NCBI RefSeq assembly: GCF_023566055.1
Contig: NZ_JALIQP010000002.1
Location: 1,163,506 to 1,227,505, forward strand
From: Halosolutus amylolyticus
GTDB lineage: Archaea > Halobacteriota > Halobacteria > Halobacteriales > Natrialbaceae
Direction of reading: 5' to 3'
DNA: 64,000 bases
In this document: in pieces, positions 26,379 through 34,495 of the stretch
How the letters are laid out: every line of letters starts with the position of its first letter
How positions within the stretch are numbered: the stretch's first letter is position 1
Program-made: the position numbers and the translations under genes
Notes under the pieces: generated by a model
Told to the model about the DNA's origin: nothing
The model's input: only the letters and a program-made list of their open reading frames with translations
Databases searched by the model: none

Positions 26379-27214
26379 GCCGGCTTCGGGCGGTACTCGT
26401 CGCGATCGTCGGAGTGGCGTTCGTGGCCGTCGGCATCACAATCGGTCTCGCGACCCGGCCGACGGGATCGAACGGTGCCACGGGCGGCGTGATCCTGCTC
26501 GCGCTCGTCGCGCTCGTCGTCGGCCTCTGGAAGATCCGCGGGACGCCGGACGCGAGCGGGGCCGGCCCCGCCGTTCCGTGGGCCGACGACGATCGGTTCG
26601 CGACGCCGGCCCCCGAGCGGACCGACCGGGAGCCGCCGCTCTCGAGCGACGGCCTCGCGAGGGTCGTCGAGCGAGCGGGCAGGACCGCTCGCGAGGCAGA
26701 GACCGTCGACGACGGGCTCGCGGTCGTACGGCCCGTCCTCCGGGAGACGCTGTGTGACGCGCTCGTCCAGGGTGGCCGAACCCGGGCAGACGTTCGGGCG
26801 GCGATCGACGGGGGGAACTGGACCGACGATCGAGTCGCCGCGAGCGTGCTGTCGTCCGACGTGGAACCGCCGCCGCGACCGTTCCGCGATCGGCTCCGCG
26901 CGTGGCTGTTCCCGGAGCGCGTCGTCCGCCGCCGAACCAGGCGTGCGATGGGTGCCGTCGCCGAAGCCGCCGACGAGGCCCTGCCGTCGGTGCCGGGCCA
27001 GACCGCGCCGCGATCAGTCCCGGTCCTGCAGCCCCGTCTCGAGGAGTTACGACGCGGGGCCGGCGGCGAGTTACAGCGTGCCGTCGATCCGGACGCGATC
27101 GCGCGCGGACCGGGGCCATCCCGTCGGCATCGAGGGGATGGGACGACTGGCTCCCCCGGACGGGGAGACGGGACGGCCGATCGTCGAGACGACCAGGAGG
27201 TGAGCGATGCGTAG
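26375..27214 (+). CDS. MoxR-cluster membrane protein (DUF7269-like)
   Basis: 279 residues. Two hydrophobic helices at the N-terminus (about 5-26 and 34-55) are followed by an acidic, helix-rich cytosolic part. It overlaps the DUF4129 gene by 4 nt and the DUF58 gene by 8 nt, so it is certainly part of the operon. Proteins in this position are conserved in haloarchaeal MoxR clusters but have no known role. Confidence 0.75.
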   Translation: MSRLRAVLVAIVGVAFVAVGITIGLATRPTGSNGATGGVILLALVALVVGLWKIRGTPDASGAGPAVPWADDDRFATPAPERTDREPPLSSDGLARVVERAGRTAREAETVDDGLAVVRPVLRETLCDALVQGGRTRADVRAAIDGGNWTDDRVAASVLSSDVEPPPRPFRDRLRAWLFPERVVRRRTRRAMGAVAEAADEALPSVPGQTAPRSVPVLQPRLEELRRGAGGELQRAVDPDAIARGPGPSRRHRGDGTTGSPGRGDGTADRRDDQEVSDA

Positions 27215-28646
27215 ACAGCGACGGTGGCGAGGGGCCATCGCGGCCACGATCGTGCTCGTGATCGCCGGGCTGGCCGACGGGAACGGCGTCCTGCTGCTGG
27301 GCGGTGTCGTCCCGCTGGCCTACGTGGCCGCCGGTGCACTCTCGCGCGTTCGCCCGCCCGACGAGGACGACCTCGCACTCAGCCGATCAGTGACGCCGAC
27401 GCCCGCCCCGCCCGGCCGACCGGTCACCGTGACGCTCACGGTGACGAACGAGAGCGATCGGACGCTCCCGGATCTCCGGATCGTCGACGGCGTCCCGCGG
27501 GACCTCGCAGTCCTCCAGGGGTCGCCGCGTGCGGGGACGACCCTCGAGCCGGGCGAGACGATCGAGATCGAGTACGTCGTGGTCGCCCGGCGCGGCGAGT
27601 ACGCGTTCGAGCCCCCGCACGTCCGGGTTCGCGGGCTCGGCGCGAGCGCGGTCACGACGACGGCCCCCGAACCCGCTGGCGACAACTCGCTCGTCTGTCG
27701 ACTCGACGCCGACGCGCCGCCGATCGAGGAGACGGGTCGAACGCGCATCGGCCAGTTGACGACCGATCGGCCCGGCGAGGGCATCGCGTTCCACTCCTCG
27801 CGGGAGCACCAGCCGGACGACCCCGCGAGCCGGATCAACTGGCGCCAGTACGCGAAACGGGGCGAACTCGCGACGGTCAACTACGAACAGCAGGTCGCCG
27901 CGACGGTGATCCTCGTCGTCGACGCCCGGAGTCCGAACCACGTCGTCGCCGGGCGCGGGCGGCCGACCGGCGTCGAACTCGCGGTGTACGCGGCGACGCG
28001 GGCGCTCTCCGACCTGCTCGCACACGGCCACGACGTCGGGGTCGCGATCGTCGGGCTCGAGGGAGACGGCCCCGCCGGACTCGTCTGGCTCGAGCCGCGG
28101 AGTGGACCCGAACAGCGATCGCGCGCGCTCGAGTCGTTTCGGCTGGCGACCGACGCGACGACGCCGAGCGAGATTCGCGACCGAAATCCGGGCGAGTCGA
28201 TGACGGGGTCGGAGCGCTACGAGGCGGACCGGGCCGCCGAGCAACACCGCAAACTGATCGACCTCGCGCCGGCGAACGCACAGGTCGCGCTGTTCTCGCC
28301 GTTGCTGGACGACGTCCCGATCGGCGGCGTCGAGACCTGGCGGGGAGCGGGCCTGCCCACCGTCGTGCTCTCGCCCGACATCGTCCCCGAGAACACCGCC
28401 AGCGGCCAGCACGCCCAGATACGCCGACGAACGCGACTGGCCCGGTGTCAGGCGGCTGGCGCTCGCACGTTCGACTGGCGACGCGGGACCCCGTTGCCGC
28501 TGATCATCGAGCAGGCCTTCGCCGCCGATGCGAAACTCGCCGGTCGACTGGGCGCAGGGGCCGGCGGCAGTGGCGGTGGAAGTGGACGTGACAGCGGCCC
28601 CACGACCGGCCCGGTCGGCGACCCGAGCGCTGGAGGTGACGACTGA
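27207..28646 (+). CDS. DUF58 domain protein (von Willebrand-like), cluster 1
   Basis: 479 residues. Two N-terminal hydrophobic segments (to about 45), a beta-rich CARDB-like middle (70-150), then the DUF58 core with GEGIAFHSSREHQPDDPASR-INW (about 190-213) and a vWA-like fold with VILVVDARS. DUF58 proteins work with MoxR ATPases, probably as MIDAS-type partners whose assembly the ATPase drives. Overlaps both neighbours by a few bases. Confidence 0.85.
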   Translation: MRRQRRWRGAIAATIVLVIAGLADGNGVLLLGGVVPLAYVAAGALSRVRPPDEDDLALSRSVTPTPAPPGRPVTVTLTVTNESDRTLPDLRIVDGVPRDLAVLQGSPRAGTTLEPGETIEIEYVVVARRGEYAFEPPHVRVRGLGASAVTTTAPEPAGDNSLVCRLDADAPPIEETGRTRIGQLTTDRPGEGIAFHSSREHQPDDPASRINWRQYAKRGELATVNYEQQVAATVILVVDARSPNHVVAGRGRPTGVELAVYAATRALSDLLAHGHDVGVAIVGLEGDGPAGLVWLEPRSGPEQRSRALESFRLATDATTPSEIRDRNPGESMTGSERYEADRAAEQHRKLIDLAPANAQVALFSPLLDDVPIGGVETWRGAGLPTVVLSPDIVPENTASGQHAQIRRRTRLARCQAAGARTFDWRRGTPLPLIIEQAFAADAKLAGRLGAGAGGSGGGSGRDSGPTTGPVGDPSAGGDD

Positions 28647-30082
28647 TGTCGCTGGCCGGGCCCCGACTCGATCGGCCGTCGGCGATCGGCGACGAGGGCC
28701 GGGCGCGTGCGGCGAGCCTGTGGCTCGCGACCCTCGTGATCGTGGCGCTCGTCGGCGTCGCCGGCGTGGTACTCGACCAGCCATCGCTGGTGACCACGCT
28801 CGCGCTCGTCGTCGGGATGGCAGTCGCCGGGTTCGGCCTCCTCGAACGTGACGGGACGGGATTCGTCCAGCTATTCGTCGGCCACGCCCTGCTCGTGACG
28901 TTCGGCTCGGCGACGATACTGCTGCTCGTCGTCGCGCCGTTCGTGACCCGGGAGGGGCTCGCAGTGAGCGGATTCGCGCTCGCACTGCTCGGGATCGGGG
29001 CCGCCTGGGCGGACGTCGGCAGCGACGGGGTGAAACGAAGCGTCGAGGGGACGGCGCTTGCCTACGCGGCGATGCTGCTCGCGGCGATCGTCCTGATCGC
29101 GGTCGTCGCCGTCGGCGTCCTCGGCCGCTGGGCCCTGGAACTGCTGGTCGGCGAGACCGCACCCCTGCTGTCGATCGGCGGGTTCCTGCTCGTCCTCGGG
29201 GGGACGGCGGGTACCGTCCTGCTCGGGCTCCGGTGGCTCCCGATCCTGCAGTTGACCCGCCGCGATCGCCGGGACGCGATGGAACGCCGTCTCGCAGCGT
29301 TGCGGCGGACCCTGCTCGTCGTAGCCCTCGGAACGCCGGTCGTCCTCGTCGTCCTGATCGGCCTCGGCCTCGGCGGCACGCTCGCTGCGACCCCGTTGAG
29401 CGGGCCGCTCGTCGGCCCGGCGCTCGCTGCGCTCTCGTCGTGGTACGTGCTCGGTCCCGCCGTCGCGGTCGCCGTCGGGAGCCTGCTCGCGGGCCTGGGA
29501 GCCGTGTTGCTTCGGGGACTCACCCGCCGGTTCAGCGCCGACGCCACCCGACGAAGCGCCGCGATCACCGTCGGCGTCGCCATCGCGTTGCTGGCACCGA
29601 TCGCGATCCTCCCGCTGATCTTCAGGCCGGTCGCGGCGGCGCTCGTCGCCCTGACCATCGGCGTCGGCCCGATCGTGTTCGTCGTCGTCGTGGGCGGTGG
29701 CGTGGTCGCCGTCTGGCTCGGCCTCCTCCCGGACCGCGCCGGCGGCCCGGCGATCGCGGCCGCTGGCCTGGTGATCGCCGCGATCGGGCTCGGCCGGGGC
29801 CACCCCGCGCTCGTGTTCGCTTGTATCGCCGGCGCGGCGATCGTCTGGGACGTCTCGACGTTCGGCCTCGGCGTGACCGCGGAACTCGGTCACGTCCCCG
29901 AGACGCGCCGGCTCGAACTGTTCCACGGGGTGCTCGCGATCGGCGTCGGGGTCGTCGCCGGACTCGTCGCGATCGGCCTCGAGACACTTCGCAGTGGCGC
30001 GTTCGCCGGGGTCGGGAGCACCGGTGCCGCCGCCGTGGTCGTCTTCGGCGCGATCGTCCTGTTGCTTCCAGTACGGGGATGA
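28646..30082 (+). CDS. Multi-pass membrane protein of MoxR cluster 1 (DUF7519-like)
   Basis: 478 residues with about 11 or 12 hydrophobic helices spread over the length and short loops. No catalytic motif is visible. It starts on the last base of the DUF58 stop (TGATG). The same type of protein recurs in haloarchaeal MoxR clusters. It could be the membrane platform of the complex, which is inference. Confidence 0.75.
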   Translation: MSLAGPRLDRPSAIGDEGRARAASLWLATLVIVALVGVAGVVLDQPSLVTTLALVVGMAVAGFGLLERDGTGFVQLFVGHALLVTFGSATILLLVVAPFVTREGLAVSGFALALLGIGAAWADVGSDGVKRSVEGTALAYAAMLLAAIVLIAVVAVGVLGRWALELLVGETAPLLSIGGFLLVLGGTAGTVLLGLRWLPILQLTRRDRRDAMERRLAALRRTLLVVALGTPVVLVVLIGLGLGGTLAATPLSGPLVGPALAALSSWYVLGPAVAVAVGSLLAGLGAVLLRGLTRRFSADATRRSAAITVGVAIALLAPIAILPLIFRPVAAALVALTIGVGPIVFVVVVGGGVVAVWLGLLPDRAGGPAIAAAGLVIAAIGLGRGHPALVFACIAGAAIVWDVSTFGLGVTAELGHVPETRRLELFHGVLAIGVGVVAGLVAIGLETLRSGAFAGVGSTGAAAVVVFGAIVLLLPVRG

Positions 30083-30163
30083 ATCGGGAGAACGCCCTAT
30101 CGGGATTCGCGATCGATCCGATTCCACGGCCCGACACCCAACCTGCATCGCAGCAGACAGGAC

Positions 30164-30173
30164 CTTCTTAAAC
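30164..30173 (+). promoter_or_regulatory. TATA box of moxR in cluster 1
   Basis: CTTCTTAAAC, centre about 25 nt before the ATG at 30194. The ATPase gene therefore has its own leaderless promoter although it follows the cluster on the same strand. Confidence 0.65.
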
Positions 30174-30193
30174 GTATAGCGTGACTGTCGAGT

Positions 30194-31393
30194 ATGGACG
30201 AGACGCCGTCGAACGTCACGGCCGACGAGGCCGCCGATGCGGTCCGGGCCGTCGTCGAACGGATCGAGGAGGCGGCCGTCGTCGATCGGTCCGTGCTCCA
30301 CGCACTGCTGTCCGCCGTCCTGGCCCGCGGTCACGTCCTGCTGGAGGACGTTCCAGGTACGGGCAAGACGGTGACGGCCAGGGTCGTCGCCGAGTCGATG
30401 GGGCTCGAGTTTACGCGCATCCAGTTCACGCCGGACCTGCTCCCGGCGGACGTGACCGGGTCGACGATCTACGACGAACACGCCGGCGAGTTCGAGTTCG
30501 CCAGGGGACCGGTGTTCGCGAACGTCGTCCTGGCCGACGAGATCAACCGCGCACCGCCCAAGACGCAGGCCGCGTTGCTCGAGGCGATGGAGGAGCGCCA
30601 GGTCAGCGTCGACGGGACGACCTACGACCTGCCGACGCCGTTCGTCGTCATCGCGACACAGAACCCGATCGAGCAGGAGGGGACGTTCCGACTGCCGGAG
30701 GCCCAGCGCGATCGCTTCAGCGTCAAGACCTCGCTTGGCTATCCCGACGTCGAGGGCGAGATGGGGCTGCTGGAGCGCCGCGCCAACCGCCGATCGCTCG
30801 CACCCAGCGTCGATCCGATCGTGACGCCGGGGACGGTCCGCGTCCTGCAGGACCTGACCGAGGACGTCACCGTCGATCGGAAACTGCGCCGGTACATCAT
30901 CGACCTCGCGCGGGCAACCCGGGAGGATCAGCGCACGGAAACCGGCGTCTCGCCGCGGGGCGTCCAGCGCGTCTTCGAGGCCGCCCGGGCGGCGGCCGTG
31001 ATCGACGGCCGGACGTACGTCGTCCCGGACGACGTCAAGCGACTCGCGCTCCCGACGATGGCCCACCGGGTCGTGCTCTCGACCGAGGCTACCGTCGAGG
31101 GCGTCGAGGGTCGCGACGTCGTTCGCCGCGCGCTGAACGTCGTCGACGTCCCGGCGGTCTCGCCGGGAGCGAGCGACGACGGCGGGGCAACCGGGAGCGA
31201 CGACGCTGGTGAGTCAACCACGCTCCACGACGACGGAGAGTCGGTCGCACCGACCCGATCGCCCGACGGGACCCCGGCGAATACGGGTGACGCGACCGCG
31301 AGCGGGTCGATCGACGGCGATCGATCGGATCGGCGTCCGGCCGATCGATCGAACCAGCAGCCGTCGAGCGGGGCCGACGAGCCGCCGCGGTGA
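30194..31393 (+). CDS. moxR: MoxR-family AAA+ ATPase, cluster 1
   Basis: 399 residues. Walker A is in EDVPGTGKT (about 54-62), Walker B in LADEINRAPPKTQAALLEAMEE (about 114-135), with the sensor region IATQNP and the C-terminal lid SPRGVQRVF. The last ~75 residues are an acidic disordered tail. MoxR ATPases remodel vWA-domain partners, here most likely the DUF58 protein. It has a private promoter, so it may be expressed apart from the other four genes. Confidence 0.92.
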   Translation: MDETPSNVTADEAADAVRAVVERIEEAAVVDRSVLHALLSAVLARGHVLLEDVPGTGKTVTARVVAESMGLEFTRIQFTPDLLPADVTGSTIYDEHAGEFEFARGPVFANVVLADEINRAPPKTQAALLEAMEERQVSVDGTTYDLPTPFVVIATQNPIEQEGTFRLPEAQRDRFSVKTSLGYPDVEGEMGLLERRANRRSLAPSVDPIVTPGTVRVLQDLTEDVTVDRKLRRYIIDLARATREDQRTETGVSPRGVQRVFEAARAAAVIDGRTYVVPDDVKRLALPTMAHRVVLSTEATVEGVEGRDVVRRALNVVDVPAVSPGASDDGGATGSDDAGESTTLHDDGESVAPTRSPDGTPANTGDATASGSIDGDRSDRRPADRSNQQPSSGADEPPR

Positions 31394-31485
31394 TCGATCG
31401 CGAACCCGATCGGGGCGGTCGGCACCGCGAGGGCTTGCAGTTTCTCGGCACAGGTTGATTCCGCTTTCGACTGTCAGTACACCCG

Positions 31486-31833
31486 ATGGCACTACAACAG
31501 ATCGAACACGCGGACGCGCAGATGCAGGAGTGTATCGACAACTGTCTCGAGGCCGCGCAGGTGTGTGAGTGGTGTGCGGACGCCTGCGTCGACGAGGGCG
31601 AGGAGATGGCGCGCTGTATTCGCCTCTGTCGGGACGTCGCAGACGTCGCCTCGATGCACGCGCGGTTCATGGCTCGCAACTCCGGCTACCACGACGAACT
31701 GGGCGAACTCTGTGCGGACCTCTGCGAGGAGTGCGCCGAGGAGTGCGAGCAACACGACCACGAGCACTGCCAGGCCTGCGCGGAGGTCCTCCCGGAGTGT
31801 GCCGAGAGCTGTCGGGAGATGGCCTCGGCCTGA
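31486..31833 (+). CDS. csp: Four-helix-bundle copper-storage protein (Csp-like), copy 2
   Basis: 115 residues and 15 cysteines, clearly paralogous to the gene at 15154; the stretches ADVASMHARFMARNSGY and ECEQHDHEHCQ are nearly the same in both. No signal peptide. Cytosolic Cu(I) storage is expected. The two copies differ most in the first helix (a CFEC motif in copy 1 is CLEA here), so the number of metal sites at the mouth of the bundle may differ. Confidence 0.88.
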   Translation: MALQQIEHADAQMQECIDNCLEAAQVCEWCADACVDEGEEMARCIRLCRDVADVASMHARFMARNSGYHDELGELCADLCEECAEECEQHDHEHCQACAEVLPECAESCREMASA

Positions 31834-32159
31834 GTCGAACGCGAACGTCGGCGTGATCGCGAGACGGACCGACCGATCGCAGGGGCCGCCAGTTCGCGGT
31901 CCGAAACGGAGGGCGTGACCCGCGGAAACCGGAGGACGTGAATCGACCCGACCCCGTCAGTGGCGTTCACGCCCACCGCACGGGGCTCACGTCACGCGGA
32001 CTGCATCCTCCCGTACTGTCGCACCGGTCCCCGGCCACGAGCGTCGGCCCGCGGGCCGGTATCGTCCGCAGTGGCGATACTGTTCGCATACCGATCGAGC
32101 ACGGGCAGCCGATCGATTACCGAAACAGGTAACTGTAAATTACGCAGACATTCGTCTGA
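31834..32159. other. Gene-free 326-bp stretch
   Basis: Contains a small palindrome (CGGCCCGCGGGCCG, near 32047-32060) and, at 32136-32142, a TAAATTA box about 22 nt before the lipoprotein gene. No ORF with coding character and no RNA gene is seen. Confidence 0.5.
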
Positions 32160-33011
32160 ATGAACAGACGGGCGTTCGTAGCCGGAACCACGGCGGTACT
32201 GGGCGGGTTCACCGCGGGGTGCCTCGACGATCCGGAGACCAGCGACTCCGACGGCGGTACTGGGACCGAGGACGAAAACGCAGACGAGAGCGAAAGCGAA
32301 AGCGAGGCCGATCGGGGGACGACTGAACCGGCGTCCGTCTGCGAGACGTTCGAGGCGATTCTCGATGCGATCGTCGCCGAAGAGTACGACGAAGCAGCTT
32401 CGTTCGCACCGACGGAATACGTCTCGGAACTCAGCGACGAAAACGTTCGACAGCAGTACGAGACGCTGGTCGTCCCGGCGGAGCGTCCCGAGTACTCGTG
32501 TGACGAGATCGGGACCGACGAGGAATTCACCCAGTCGATCGCGTCGGCGATCGACGAGGACGTTACGATCGGTGCGGGGAGCGAGTTCGCGGTCGACGTC
32601 GAGGGGCCCGAGGGCGAGACGACGATCGGGGGCTTCGCGATCGAACTCGACGGCACCTGGTACGGACTCCTCCGCGGCGACACGCGTTCGACCGAAGCAC
32701 GGGCAGGGGTAGTGCTGGAATTCGACGAGGACGACGAGGAGTTTACGATCGAAGTCACGTCGATCGGAAACGCCGATTACGTGACCCTCGGCGGGGCGGC
32801 CGAGGAGTTCGACGCCGCCGACAACTACGGTCCCACCGACGCGGACGACCTGTCGCGGGTCGAACTCGGCGTCGGCGATCGGATCACCGTCGACGGGACC
32901 GACCTCACCGGCGGCGACCTAGAGGGGACGGTGACCGTGATCGCGGTCATCGAAGCCGACGATATCCGGACGCAGGTCGGACGGATCGACGTCGACATCA
33001 CGAATCGCTAG
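32160..33011 (+). CDS. Tat-exported lipoprotein, unknown function
   Basis: 283 residues. The leader MNRRAFVAGTTAVLGGFTAGC has a twin-arginine motif and a lipobox ending at Cys21, so it is exported folded and lipid-anchored. A low-complexity acidic linker (25-55) is followed by a domain starting CETFEAILDAIVAEEYDEAA that looks like the NTF2-like/DUF3887 type, and a beta-rich second half. No enzyme motif is seen. Confidence 0.75.
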   Translation: MNRRAFVAGTTAVLGGFTAGCLDDPETSDSDGGTGTEDENADESESESEADRGTTEPASVCETFEAILDAIVAEEYDEAASFAPTEYVSELSDENVRQQYETLVVPAERPEYSCDEIGTDEEFTQSIASAIDEDVTIGAGSEFAVDVEGPEGETTIGGFAIELDGTWYGLLRGDTRSTEARAGVVLEFDEDDEEFTIEVTSIGNADYVTLGGAAEEFDAADNYGPTDADDLSRVELGVGDRITVDGTDLTGGDLEGTVTVIAVIEADDIRTQVGRIDVDITNR

Positions 33012-33049
33012 CGGCTCGCCACGCCAGCTGGCGTCCCCGCGAACCGACG

Positions 33050-33451
33050 CTAGTACTGCCGCGGCGGGCGGTCCGGCGTTCCGGTGTTGAGTACGCCGCC
33101 GAGCGCACCCGCGAGGGCGCTCTCGAGGGCCATGACCAGCGAGATTACCACGGCCATCGCGAAGATGCCGAACCCGGCGAACCCGCCCATAATTCCGCCG
33201 GCGGGTCCGAATCCCCATCCCGCGAGCGCGACGACGAGGGCGACGAGGAGGCCGCCGAGGATGCCGCCGAGCGCTCCCGCGAGCAGGCCGTGCCAGAAGC
33301 CGCTCCCGAGGCCGCCGCCCGCCAGGTAGCCGGCGACGAACCCGCCGATCAGGCCCGCGCCGAGCTGGCCGATTCCCGGCGCTGCGAGGCCGACGATTCC
33401 GAGCACCGTCGCGACGAGGAAGCCGATGATGACGGCACGCCAGTTGGTCAT
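33050..33451 (-). CDS. Small membrane protein (DUF5518-like)
   Basis: 133 residues from MTNWRAVIIGF; a longer upstream frame lacks support. Four glycine-rich hydrophobic helices in the pattern GGFVAGYLAGGG, GALGGILGGLL, which is typical of DUF5518. Function unknown. Monocistronic. Confidence 0.75.
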   Translation of the reverse strand: MTNWRAVIIGFLVATVLGIVGLAAPGIGQLGAGLIGGFVAGYLAGGGLGSGFWHGLLAGALGGILGGLLVALVVALAGWGFGPAGGIMGGFAGFGIFAMAVVISLVMALESALAGALGGVLNTGTPDRPPRQY

Positions 33452-33622
33452 ACCCGTCTGTACGCGGGGAACGCAGATAAACTGCCGGCGGACAGGTGCC
33501 GGACGAGGTGGTGTCGGTCGTCTCGGGATAATAGTAGCCACTGAAACAGCGTGTCATAGAATGCTTCTCGTCCCCGTTGAAGTGATAGATACAGGTCAAG
33601 TAGTTACCGGAGCAGCAGTGAA

Positions 33623-33850
33623 TTAGCTGGTTCGTCTCCCGTAGCTCCTTCGGAGCTTTGGATACATCAAAAACCAGAGGACTATCAGTAGCACACAGTT
33701 GAATAGCCAGATAGGGTCAGTGAATAAATCACGAAGAAACACGGAGGGAGTGCGTTCGAGCAAAACTGCTCCAAGAGCGCCGACAGCTATAATACCTGTT
33801 ACATATGTAATGATAAAAATGAGCGAGTCGCGTCTAAATGACGGCTCCAT
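33623..33850 (-). CDS. Small two-helix membrane protein in an AT-rich island
   Basis: 75 residues from MEPSFRRDS, with two hydrophobic helices (about 10-32 and 45-62) and a basic tail. The gene has clearly lower GC and many A/T-ending codons (ATA, TTA, AGA), unlike all neighbours, which suggests horizontal transfer. No domain is recognised. Confidence 0.5.
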   Translation of the reverse strand: MEPSFRRDSLIFIITYVTGIIAVGALGAVLLERTPSVFLRDLFTDPIWLFNCVLLIVLWFLMYPKLRRSYGRRTS

Positions 33851-33869
33851 ATCGTCTAATTGACTTTGG

Positions 33870-34045
33870 TCGAAATAAATCCAGTCGGTACATCCGCAAG
33901 ATCTATCCAACAGCTTGTTCGGCGAACTTTGTGTGAAAATAACCTCCTTGAAGACAGTTCTATGACATGCTCACTGAAAGTCAATACACACCCGATCGCA
34001 GGACAGCTATGCGAGCAGTGCGTAACTCGTTTCAGGTGCTACTAT
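33870..34045 (+). pseudogene. Possible decayed coding remnant
   Basis: Two short frames read like protein and join with a frameshift near 33960: first DLSNSLFGELCVKITSLKTVL, then YDMLTESQYTPDRRTAMRAV. The second ends at a TAG near 34045. There is no usable start, and both pieces lie in the AT-rich island. It could be the relic of a transposase or phage gene. I cannot name the family. Confidence 0.3.
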
Positions 34046-34122
34046 AGCGGCCGATCGCACCTGCGCGCCGAAGACGGCCGGGCGATCGGGTTGAGATCGA
34101 CGCCGATCGCGATTACGGACAT

Positions 34123-34254
34123 CACGAAAGCCCCTGACGCGCTCGACCCTCCGGGGCTTGCTGTGGTCCTCAGTCGTTCGCGATGCTCACTCCTTGCGGT
34201 CCTTACTGCGCCCGGGAGGGATCGACCGCGTCAGCCCCTTTCAGTCCCACCCAC
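34123..34254 (-). repeat. Structured repeat element A (minus strand)
   Basis: Read on the minus strand it starts GTGGGTGGGACTGAAAGGGG and ends GGGGCTTTCGTG. Segments 34134-34152 and 34214-34234 are complementary (about 18 bp with one mismatch and one bulge). AAGCCCC (34128-34134) and GGGGCTT (34153-34159) form a second helix that encloses the first of these segments. The two helices cannot both form as simple hairpins; they make a pseudoknot or alternative folds. Its counterpart is element B at 34277-34390. Confidence 0.75.
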
Positions 34255-34276
34255 GGTAGCATCCCGGCCAGCAGAT

Positions 34277-34390
34277 GTGGGTGGGACTGAACGGGGCTGG
34301 CGGTATCCGGGAAGGCGGGCGTAGCAAGCACGCGACGACGAGGAGCGCGCGCAACAAGCCCCTCGACCGGATACCGCCAGGGGCTTTCGT
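34277..34390 (+). repeat. Structured repeat element B (plus strand)
   Basis: Starts GTGGGTGGGACTGAACGGGG. The long helix is CTGGCGGTATCCGG (34297-34310) with CCGGATACCGCCAG (34367-34380), 14 perfect pairs. AAGCCCC (34356-34362) pairs with GGGGCTT (34380-34386) around the second strand of that helix. Stem sequences differ from element A but pairing is kept. The two elements run outward from a 22-bp centre. Confidence 0.75.
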
Positions 34391-34465
34391 GGTGGTCTCC
34401 ATACGATCGAGAGCGATCGCCGGTCCCCGGACACAATCGACACTGCTCGCCGCGTAACGAACGAC

Positions 34466-34473
34466 CTTTTAAG
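34466..34473 (+). promoter_or_regulatory. TATA box of nog1
   Basis: CTTTTAAG, centre 26 nt before the ATG at 34496; leaderless. Confidence 0.65.
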
Positions 34474-34495
34474 AACGCACCGTCTAGGTCCGGGC

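Noticed and set aside
28871..31066. 731-codon open frame on the minus strand
   Set aside because: Opposite the membrane protein and moxR genes, both with clear family motifs. The translation is Arg/Asp/Gln-rich without any domain.
33860..34324. 154-codon open frame on the plus strand
   Set aside because: Crosses the AT-rich island and structured element A, with mixed character and no family. The protein-like bits fall in two other frames and are listed as a possible remnant.
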